A stretch of 64,000 nt of DNA from positions 62,001 to 126,000 of the IMG/VR virus record IMGVR_UViG_3300043446_005562; one strand, given 5' to 3'. The position numbers were made by a program, and so were the translations under genes. The stretch's first letter is position 1, and the number at the start of each line of letters is the position of its first letter. The stretch is from a virus. Positions 8,335 to 16,600 of the stretch are shown one piece after another. The notes beneath the pieces are model-generated. The model saw nothing but the letters and a program-made list of their open reading frames with translations, ran no database searches and was not told the origin of the DNA.

Positions 8335-9087
8335 ATGAAAGCTTTAAACACGGACGACATTTTTCTCAGAAATTTAACGATTGCTCTGCTTGATCTGCTA
8401 AACGGCTCAATGAATATTACCTTGTCTCGAGAAGATCACAAGGAGACTTTCACGGTTCCATTTCTCTACAATTTTGGAACGGACGAGGGTTTCTTAAAGG
8501 ATTTTTACATAGGCCTACCCGACAACTGTCAAATTCCAGTCGCGGAAGGTACTTACGATATTATTCCAAGGGGCATAGTTACGCTTAGCTCCTTTCAGGT
8601 AAAATCGTCAGATATTACAAATCGATTCGTTAGAGGTCAGTATGCCGAGCCTGAGAGGGGAGACAATGATCAGAACGTTCTCACAGGCTATTCGGCTCAA
8701 CTCTATTCTCTACCAATGTCGGTTAAATTTGATGTAAAAATCATTTGCGATAATTTAAACAAGGCTTTTAAAATCGCTGAGAGAATGCTAGACATTAACT
8801 ATGCAAATCGAGTGATGTATTTTCAATACAATGGTGTTAGAATCCCGGCGCAATTTCAGTTTCCAACCAATGAAACCATTGATAAAACTTACAAATTCAC
8901 GCTGGTTGAAAACAATAAACTAAATGTTAGCCTTTCAATCGACGTTGAGACCTACTTTCCGAGTTTTGAACAAAGCTCAAAAAGAAAGAGCACAAATGTT
9001 ATTGAGAGATTTAATTACACTAAAAAGGATGCGGGCGGCACAATTATGACATCGGGTTGGGTTGACCAAAATACAAAAGTTGACTAA
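8335..9087 (+). CDS. Probable tail completion / sheath stabiliser protein (T4 gp15-like)
   Basis: A 250-residue protein. The N-terminal part (LLDLLNGSMNITLSREDHK then VPFLYNFG) resembles T4 gp15 around its DLFSNIQIKRQ and VPITYAS segments. The centre has a stretch like IPRGIVTLSSFQV and the later helix KIICDNLNKAFKIAERMLD, parallel to gp15 LSIFTRYEDDMFQIVEQIL. It ends with a beta-rich region and a polar tail. In T4, gp15 caps the tail and joins it to the head. The match is by recalled sequence, so moderate. It is separated from the other tail genes by strand but has its own late-type promoter. Its last base is the first base of the next ATG (TAATG). Confidence 0.55.
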   Translation: MKALNTDDIFLRNLTIALLDLLNGSMNITLSREDHKETFTVPFLYNFGTDEGFLKDFYIGLPDNCQIPVAEGTYDIIPRGIVTLSSFQVKSSDITNRFVRGQYAEPERGDNDQNVLTGYSAQLYSLPMSVKFDVKIICDNLNKAFKIAERMLDINYANRVMYFQYNGVRIPAQFQFPTNETIDKTYKFTLVENNKLNVSLSIDVETYFPSFEQSSKRKSTNVIERFNYTKKDAGGTIMTSGWVDQNTKVD

Positions 9088-9869
9088 TGAAGTATCTATT
9101 GGAATTTAAAACATTTTCTGTGCTCGAGGGCGGTAATGCTTTTCCAGAGGCACAGAGTCTTAAACGCGATCAGGTCGAATCGGCCTTTGCTAAATTTGAG
9201 GCAGCCATGACTCAAGTCTTTGGCGAAGCTGAGCTTGAATTAATTGGTTCATGGAAGCAGAAAGAGATTTCAGGCGATCTTGATACACTATTCTATTCTG
9301 ATTTGACGCTACCTGAAATTTCAGCAAAATTACAGTCACATGATTACGAAACCAAAATTTTCTATGGTTTCAATATTGTCTCAGTTAAATTTGAGATTGA
9401 GCCGGGTCTTTTTGTACAGTTTGACATGTTTGTTAGACCAATGGACACAAATCGAGACGTCAACGATCTCTTCTATAAGTCCCCAGCGGATGAGGAGTAT
9501 TCAACCAAGCACAGGGTGTTTTTGATATTTTGTGCACTTGACTCCATGAAATTTGACAAGATTGAAAAGGACGGGGCCTTGACGCAATTCAAAGGATACA
9601 TGCTCAGACCCGATGGACTCTATCAATTCACCAAGGAGATGAAAAAGGTAAATTACAAGATAACGGATCGTCAAAAACTAACGGACGATCTTGATCAAAT
9701 TTCCCTAATCCTATTTGGCAAGGTCTATCCTTACGAGCAATGGAACACCTTTGAAAAAACCCTGGCTCTACTCGAAAAGAATCCAAAATTGGACATGCGC
9801 CAAATCCTAGAAGAGTATCGTGCCAAGCTTGCAGAAGAGGGTTTAAGAGAGCCGGCCTCAATTAGTTAA
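9087..9869 (+). CDS. Pol-beta/PolX-type nucleotidyltransferase-like protein
   Basis: A 260-residue protein with the signature of the Pol-beta nucleotidyltransferase superfamily: LIGSWKQKEISGDLDTLFY (about residues 51-69). This has the GS helix and the paired catalytic aspartates (GDLDT), as in PolX GS...SGDIDLL. A third acidic residue is expected in VQFDMFV (about 110-116). The polymerase fingers and helix-hairpin-helix region of full PolX enzymes are absent. It may therefore be a minimal nucleotidyltransferase that transfers NMP to a small molecule, RNA or protein, rather than a repair polymerase. The substrate is unknown. It follows the gp15-like gene with a one-base overlap and its 3' end overlaps the convergent gene by four bases. 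Confidence 0.7.
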   Translation: MKYLLEFKTFSVLEGGNAFPEAQSLKRDQVESAFAKFEAAMTQVFGEAELELIGSWKQKEISGDLDTLFYSDLTLPEISAKLQSHDYETKIFYGFNIVSVKFEIEPGLFVQFDMFVRPMDTNRDVNDLFYKSPADEEYSTKHRVFLIFCALDSMKFDKIEKDGALTQFKGYMLRPDGLYQFTKEMKKVNYKITDRQKLTDDLDQISLILFGKVYPYEQWNTFEKTLALLEKNPKLDMRQILEEYRAKLAEEGLREPASIS

Positions 9870-10477
9870 AAATCCAATTCCAAATCAAAATTGAAGTACT
9901 TGAAATCGACAGTGAATGTCTGAAATTGTGGGGTGGTTGATGAATATGACAGCGTGATTGCGCTCATTGCGGTAATCATTGGTCGGTTAAAAATGATTGA
10001 GCTAACTCCGTAACCTTCATTGTTCAATAGGGTCAATCTGATTGGACTAAAGTAGGGATGATTTGCGTTTCTGATCTGATTATTGGTTAGTGCCTGACCC
10101 AGGGATTTTCCCGTGTTATTTTGATTAACGTTTGCGGGTTCAAGGTAATTGAGCACATTATCCATCATGATGAAGTAATTTAGGTAGGCATCAGTCAACT
10201 TAAAGGTCAGCTTAAGATCACGTGAAAACATGTCTGAAATTGGCTTTGCTGACTGCACTTCTTGAATTTTACCTAAGGTTCTGGTTTGGGTTGGCAATTG
10301 ACTTGTTAGTCCAGGAAAGGTCACACTTTGAATAGTCGATGCCATGAAATCCGAAATGGATCGATACGGCAACAGCAAATTACGATAGTACTGTTCATAC
10401 TTATCGTTCACCGTCTGGTTGAAAAAATCCTGCGGTAAATTGACTAAAAAACTGTTCTGTCTAGAATTAAGTATCAT
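9866..10477 (-). CDS. Virion protein, possibly tail-tube or baseplate-tube type
   Basis: A 203-residue protein, largely beta. A segment IQSVTFPGLTSQLPT (about residues 48-62) looks like the conserved early strand of tail-tube family proteins (T4 gp19/gp54 type), followed by RDLKLTFKLTDAYLNYF and a C-terminal strand pair QTFTVDFKYFNFDLELDF. In tube proteins such strands build the ring's inner barrel. Placement at the end of the long structural operon, near gp15-like, fits a tail function. No firm homologue is recognised, so the tube call is a fold guess. Confidence 0.4.
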   Translation of the reverse strand: MILNSRQNSFLVNLPQDFFNQTVNDKYEQYYRNLLLPYRSISDFMASTIQSVTFPGLTSQLPTQTRTLGKIQEVQSAKPISDMFSRDLKLTFKLTDAYLNYFIMMDNVLNYLEPANVNQNNTGKSLGQALTNNQIRNANHPYFSPIRLTLLNNEGYGVSSIIFNRPMITAMSAITLSYSSTTPQFQTFTVDFKYFNFDLELDF

Positions 10478-10487
10478 ATAGAATTAT

Positions 10488-12815
10488 CTATACGAGGCCT
10501 AACACAGTCTTTAATTTATTGATGACTTCGGTTGCCTCAATTGATTTAGAACACTCAAACATTCGGTCTGTGCCCTTGTGTATGGGACACCAATTCCAAT
10601 CGCCTGGATCGAGTCGATGCGTGTTGAAACAGCCCGAGCACTTGTTGGAAGGTGCGCATATTCGGTGAGTGTTATGAAGAGTCTCAGTGTAGTCAAATGA
10701 AAAACCTGAAATTAGAATCAATGGAGTAGTCGTTGCCCAGGCAAGCCAGCTTAAACCGCTGCCTATTCCAACAAAGGCTTGCGACTCTTCCAATTCCCGA
10801 ATCACGGTTGAGAGCGGACCTGACTCAAGTTTTCTAATACCGGTTGGATGAGAATTGCCCATGAACCCGTCCTCCTCTCGAGAGAGTAATACCACTTCAT
10901 AGCCTCGCTCATTACACCAATCAACAACCTCTTGCCAGCCGGTTGGATTATTCCAATACTTTGCTTGGCAGGTGCCGTGAATTCCAATTGCGATTTTCTT
11001 CTTCTTTTCAACCTTTGGAATCTGAATGAGCGGTCTGGTCTCTTGATAGGCTAACCCTAAAATATCAAATGCGCATTTTTGCATAGGCTGGTCCTTGACC
11101 TCCCTGACATTTCGGGCCAGGTCAATTTCGTTCTGGTCATTGTAGTACCAGCCGATGTTGTACATCGCAACAATATTGTCCACCACCTCGCCCGGATTTA
11201 CAAATTCAATTTCCGGATACTGGTCCTTGAACATGTAATTCATGTGCGTTGAACAGACCACCTGGCAACCGTGCTTCTTTCTAAACTCTTCAACCGCTGG
11301 AAACCAGGCTAGGCTGTCTCCAAGCGAGCTTGAATCTAATGAAATGTAGACCCTGCGATCTTTGAGCACAATCGGCTCGTTAACAATCATTCTGCCGCTC
11401 TTGACGTCCGTGACTTGCACTCGCCAGTCGGTGTAAAACTTGCGGCTTGCCTTGACCCACATGTTTCTTTTGATTGTATCGCGATGAATGGTCCTACCTG
11501 AGGTTTGATCTATGAATTCAACTAGGTATTCGTCCTGAGGTCCCCCGGTTATCTCTACGTGAGGCCCGCCAACGAAATGATAGTTAATAACGAATTCTGC
11601 TTCGCGACTCTTGTTCACCTCTCTGATGTGATCTGACCGTTTAGCAATATGATTAGCGGCAAGCTCAGCAACCCTGTCCCAATTAAAATCCGAATGGATT
11701 TGAGCAGATTCCCTAACCGCCTTTTTTCGATATTCGGCTGAATTTTGATACACGTCCAGCATGACCCGGCCCAGGTCCTCAAAATCGGGCTCATAATAAT
11801 TGCCGCTTGCCCCATTGAAATGATTGTAGTCCGCGTCCCTTGCTGGTACCTGACCCAGTATTTTAACTGGATGACCCTTACCCTCAGCAAATTCAAGCTG
11901 ACCTGAGCAGTTTGAGTAGATTGCTGGCACTCCGCATGCCATTGCCTCGATTAGAGGTAGATTCCAACCCTCAGAGCGGGCACACGATAAAAAGGCACCA
12001 CATGATTTTAAAAGGTTAACATACTCTTTTCTGTCTGGAAAATGAATCACCTTGATACGGTCATCGTTGAGTCCAAAATGGGCTAGCCGTTTTTCGGTTG
12101 TCTCAAGGCCATCGCCTGAAAATGGATTATCGATTGAGACAATGAGGTCGACAGGCTCTTCTTTTTTGAATGTTTTTAAAAAGGTCTCAACAATCTCTTT
12201 GGTTGATTTTCGGTAATCCCAACGGCCGGCTAAAAAGAATTTAAAACGACCGTCCTGGGTCAATTCGTGTTTGGCTCCCGGGTCCGGATAGAACACTTGA
12301 GTGTCCACCCCCTCCGGAATAACAAAGATTTTTTCGGCTGGATAGCCTTGCGCAATGGTACAGTCGCGTTGCCATTTTGAAGGCACCCACATTTCATCAA
12401 ACTCCAGCAGTCGCTTAAAGAAATTTTCAGGCTGTTGAGTGGTCTCCCAAACGTTATAGGCTATTCGATAGTTCTGGTAATCGTGATAGAAGTAATGATG
12501 ATCGGTTTCATTTAGCACCAGGTCAATCTCGGCCTCACCCGGATTGGGCCAGGCCTCGTACATTTTAAACTCCATTAATCTCTGGTCCGGCGTCCACAGG
12601 GATTGCTCATGCAGCAAGGTCTTCATCCGGTCCGTTAGATAGGGTTCCTGATTGTGGGGCTCTTCTGACATGCCCTGCCAGGTTTTACCCACCGTAAAAT
12701 TTCTGATCTCAAGAGGCACTCTTTCGGAGAGCTTTGTAAAAAAGGATTGTGCGTGATTGTTGTAACCGGTCGAGCCTATGAATGAGGTATGAACCTTGAT
12801 TTTTGGAAGAGTCAC
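10488..12815 (-). CDS. Fused glycosyltransferase: GT4 domain + TibC/BAHT-type O-heptosyltransferase
   Basis: A 775-residue two-enzyme protein. Residues 1 to about 395 form a GT-B fold, family GT4-like: IPEGVDTQVFYP, the nucleotide-site region FFLAGRWDYRKS, and the E-x7-E type motif SEGWNLPLIEAMACGVPAI (about 281-299). Residues about 405-775 match the bacterial autotransporter heptosyltransferase family (TibC/AAH): an N-terminal beta region, SLDSSSLGDSLAWFPAVEEF, and a four-cysteine end CSGCF...WCPIH...FECSKSI, which in TibC binds iron. TibC-type enzymes put heptose on Ser of repetitive surface proteins. The GT4 half could extend the sugar. The start is GTG. It is last in the fibre operon, after an 80-base gap. 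The donor sugar cannot be read from sequence. Confidence 0.88.
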   Translation of the reverse strand: MTLPKIKVHTSFIGSTGYNNHAQSFFTKLSERVPLEIRNFTVGKTWQGMSEEPHNQEPYLTDRMKTLLHEQSLWTPDQRLMEFKMYEAWPNPGEAEIDLVLNETDHHYFYHDYQNYRIAYNVWETTQQPENFFKRLLEFDEMWVPSKWQRDCTIAQGYPAEKIFVIPEGVDTQVFYPDPGAKHELTQDGRFKFFLAGRWDYRKSTKEIVETFLKTFKKEEPVDLIVSIDNPFSGDGLETTEKRLAHFGLNDDRIKVIHFPDRKEYVNLLKSCGAFLSCARSEGWNLPLIEAMACGVPAIYSNCSGQLEFAEGKGHPVKILGQVPARDADYNHFNGASGNYYEPDFEDLGRVMLDVYQNSAEYRKKAVRESAQIHSDFNWDRVAELAANHIAKRSDHIREVNKSREAEFVINYHFVGGPHVEITGGPQDEYLVEFIDQTSGRTIHRDTIKRNMWVKASRKFYTDWRVQVTDVKSGRMIVNEPIVLKDRRVYISLDSSSLGDSLAWFPAVEEFRKKHGCQVVCSTHMNYMFKDQYPEIEFVNPGEVVDNIVAMYNIGWYYNDQNEIDLARNVREVKDQPMQKCAFDILGLAYQETRPLIQIPKVEKKKKIAIGIHGTCQAKYWNNPTGWQEVVDWCNERGYEVVLLSREEDGFMGNSHPTGIRKLESGPLSTVIRELEESQAFVGIGSGLSWLAWATTTPLILISGFSFDYTETLHNTHRICAPSNKCSGCFNTHRLDPGDWNWCPIHKGTDRMFECSKSIEATEVINKLKTVLGLV

Positions 12816-12847
12816 AGAAAAAGGAGTTTATAGACTTATACTCCAAA

Positions 12848-12885
12848 CCTAATTTTGAGTTTTAGCCATAACCCTGAAAATTAGG
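12848..12885 (-). promoter_or_regulatory. Inverted repeat upstream of the glycosyltransferase gene
   Basis: Nine-base arms CCTAATTTT (12848-12856) and AAAATTAGG (12877-12885) around a 20-base loop, in the only sizeable gap (80 bases) of this part of the operon. It has no T-run, so it is more likely an RNA processing or stabilising hairpin, or an operator, than a terminator. Confidence 0.4.
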
Positions 12886-12895
12886 GCAGCTCTTT

Positions 12896-13657
12896 TTAAG
12901 TACTGATTATGAAGGCTGGGCATCTATAAAAATCAACACCGGCTTGGCCCTCCCAGACGTTATTTGGAGAGTTCTTTGCTGCATCAAGAAACTGGGCCTG
13001 ATGAGCTAATGATTCACCGGTATGATGATCGAGTATGTCTAAATTAACGTTGTAACCGTTGTTAAGATCCTGATTTACAATGGACCAGTAATATCTGACT
13101 CCGCCGTTTGCTCCACTGGTCGATTGGCTTGTACCATTACCACCGGCTGCAATATTGCCGTAAAAATCTACTCCGCCACCGGCTGGCCACATTTGAGATG
13201 GTGGCGGCGCAAACGTTATGCCAGGGATTTGAAAAATCCACTCACTCCAAAGACGTATGTTAACATCAATATTGGTGTTTGGATCATTGGTTACAACTTC
13301 AAGGCGCCCTCGATTGTCAAAGGGCCAGTGATCATATCCTTTAAAATCTCCCCATCGTATTTTGCCATTGCTCCACGCATAATTATAGATATTTTCGCCA
13401 GATGTGCTATTGCGATTAATATAATAAGAAGTTCCTGAATATGTTCCAGCCGTAATGTAGCCGTTCATTGAGCTATGGGGAGCAGGATTCGAAGAATCTA
13501 GATCAAATTGTGCAATATCGCCTGCCGCAAGACTGGCTGTTCCGTTTTGAGTGAATGCTCTGATCAAACTATTGGTCGAGGTTGTGCCGACTGATGTGCC
13601 GTTCCATCCAACTCTCACGCTGGAGCCGCTCTGCATTACGTATGGACTTGTTGCCAT
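12896..13657 (-). CDS. Virion/fibre-associated protein, unknown
   Basis: A 253-residue protein rich in Gly, Ser, Asn, Thr and aromatic residues, with no membrane segment. Stretches such as INRNSTSGENIYNYAWSNG and FPPP-like APPPSQMWPAGGGVDF look like extracellular beta-sandwich or receptor-binding domains. Its ATG overlaps the stop of the 2810-residue fibre by one base, so it is made together with it. It could be a distal tip, a lectin-like receptor-binding protein or a fibre chaperone. I recognise no family. Confidence 0.5.
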   Translation of the reverse strand: MATSPYVMQSGSSVRVGWNGTSVGTTSTNSLIRAFTQNGTASLAAGDIAQFDLDSSNPAPHSSMNGYITAGTYSGTSYYINRNSTSGENIYNYAWSNGKIRWGDFKGYDHWPFDNRGRLEVVTNDPNTNIDVNIRLWSEWIFQIPGITFAPPPSQMWPAGGGVDFYGNIAAGGNGTSQSTSGANGGVRYYWSIVNQDLNNGYNVNLDILDHHTGESLAHQAQFLDAAKNSPNNVWEGQAGVDFYRCPAFIIST

Positions 13658-16600
13658 TAACTTAGTTTATTTTTTAAGTCCTCAATCTGGGCCTGCTGTT
13701 CCTTGATTGCCTCAATCAGGACCGAAACCAGATTTGCATAGGAAACTGCTTTGGTACCGTCCGGATTGGTGAAGACCACCTGCGGGAATGCCGCTTCCAT
13801 CTCCTGCGCAATGACTCCAGCGTAAACTCTAGTCTGGTCTTCTTGATCGTTACGTGTGAAGGTTACACCGCGCATTGCCTTTACCTTAGCCAGGGCGTCT
13901 GTGATGGTTTCAACATTATCCTTAACCGATCGATCTGAAAAGGCTATAATATTACCGGCTGCATAGATATCTCCAGTACCACCGCCGACCGTACCAACTT
14001 CAAGCGTATAACCTGGAGTTGCACCAGCATTCACGCTTAATCTCGCATTGGTTTGATCCCAATAGAGTTGATTCGTATCATCAACTGCTGCACCCGTTGC
14101 TGGGTAATAAGCAACATAGCCTGCATTACCGGAGTTTACCGTACCCGAACCTCCACCGCCGGAAATCGTAACGTCCGCCTGGCTACCCGAAGCGGCAACG
14201 GTTGCGCCCGACACAAAGTTAATAGAGGTAGCGCTTGAAACAATGGTGGTTCCAGCTTGTTTAACCGAGACAGCTGATGCGGTTCCAGAAGTTCCGCTTG
14301 AGCCAGAAGTTCCTGAAGAACCCGCTGCTCCTGTTGCGCCGCTTGTTCCTGATGATCCAGAAGTTCCTGACGAACCTGCGGGACCAGTCGCTCCAGTAGC
14401 ACCGCTTGTTCCTGAAGAACCTGAAGTTCCTGAAGAACCTGAAGTTCCTGACGAACCTGCTGCACCGGTTGCTCCGCTTGTACCTGAAGAACCTGAAGTT
14501 CCTGAAGAACCAGCTGCACCGGTTGCTCCGCTTGTGCCAGAAGAACCTGAAGTTCCGTCTTTTCCATTAAATACCCATGATACTGTGTAGTAAGAGGTTG
14601 TGTTCACTATACCAGTTCCAGCGAGTAGGGTATTTAATTGTATGTCGTAGTATGTTGTCTGATTTGTGAAAGTTCCAACTTTCCATGCTCCAATTGCTGC
14701 GTTGTTGCCAACCTCTGTTATTTGAAGATAAGAGACATTTCCTGCTGCGAGCATTGTGCCCAATGTATTAAACCAAGTTGCGTATGCTGTGCCAAATGTG
14801 TCCTGTCTTGAAATACTTAATTTAGTAGCTGTCCCAAGGTTAGTTGTGTCTAATTTGAATTGACCGAGACCTGGTGAAGAATATGCAAGCGCACTATTAT
14901 CAAACCTCCATCGACCTGAGTTTGAACCGTCATTACCTGCTGCTCCAGCCGCTCCGGTTGCTCCGCTTGTTCCACTAGAACCTGAAGTTCCCGAAGAGCC
15001 TGAAGTTCCAGAAGAACCTGCTGCTCCAGTAGCACCGCTTGTTCCGCTACTTCCACTTGTTCCAGAAGAACCGGCTGCACCGGTTGCTCCACTTGTGCCA
15101 GAAGAACCCGAAGTTCCACTAGAGCCTGATGATCCGGAAGTTCCTGAAGAACCTGCCGCACCGGTTGCTCCGCTTGTTCCTGAAGAACCGGACGTACCTG
15201 ACGAACCAGCAGGACCTGTTGCTCCGGTTGCTCCACTTGTACCAGAAGAACCAGATGTTCCGCTTGATCCAGAAGAACCAGAAGTTCCGCTAGAGCCTGA
15301 TGATCCAGAAGTTCCTGAAGAACCTGCTGCACCAGTTGCGCCGCTTGTTCCAGAACTGCCTGATGTGCCAGAAGATCCTGAACTACCTGATGTGCCTGAG
15401 CTTCCAGAAGAACCTGATGTTCCACTACTTCCACTTGTTCCAGATGAACCTGCAGGACCAGTCGCTCCAGTAGCACCACTAGTTCCTGAAGAACCTGAGC
15501 TACCTGACGTACCTGAACTACCGGACGTTCCCGAAGAACCGGCTGCTCCAGTCGCTCCACTCGTACCTGAAGAACCCGAAGTTCCTGAGCTACCGGCAGC
15601 ACCAGTTGCTCCGCTAGTTCCTGATGAACCAGATGTTCCGCTTGAACCAGACGAGCCGCTAGTTCCCGATGAACCTGAAGAGCCTGATGTTCCACTAGAG
15701 CCTGATGTACCGCTTGCTCCACTTATACCGCTAGTTCCGCTTGAACCGGATGAACCGCTTGTTCCTGAAGAACCGGCAGCACCCGTTGCTCCACTCGTAC
15801 CTGAAGAACCTGAAGTTCCTGAGCTGCCGCTTGAACCTGAAGTTCCCGAAGAACCTGAACTGCCGCTTGTTCCGCTAGAACCGCTAGTTCCCGAAGAACC
15901 TGCTGCACCAGTTGCACCGCTTGTTCCAGAAGAACCAGATGTTCCCGAAGAACCCGCTGCTCCGGTTGCTCCACTAGTTCCTGATGAACCGCTAGTTCCT
16001 GAAGATCCTGAAGAGCCGCTAGTTCCTGATGAACCGCTTGAGCCAGATGTTCCCGAGCTTCCGCTAGTTCCTGAAGAACCTGAGGAACCGCTAGTTCCGC
16101 TTGAACCTGAAGTTCCAGATGAGCCAGATGTTCCTGAGCTACCGCTTGTTCCACTTGAACCACTTGTTCCTGAAGAACCGGCTGTACCGTTTTTACCATT
16201 AAACCACCAGCTAATTACATGTTCATTACCGTTAGTTAAAGTTCCAGTGCCGGCATTCAAGTTTAAATCAACTTGTACAACGTTTCCAACTGGAGAACCA
16301 ACTGCTGTGATTGCATAAACTCCTCCAATTCCAGTAGTTAATTCAAAAATTTCTAAGTATGCTTGATTACCTGCAGTTACTTGAGTTTGAATAGCCGACC
16401 ACCATTGAGTTGAATTGAATGAACTTGGTCTGTATGCCGTTATATTTACATAAAATTTGTTAATTAAACCGACGTTCGTTGTAGCAGTTACACCCGCATA
16501 ATAGTTAATGTTTGTAGAACCTGGTGTAGTTGAAGCGCTTGAATTGAATATCCATGAAACGCCGTTTCCTATTGAACTTGCACCCGAAGTACCTGAGCTG

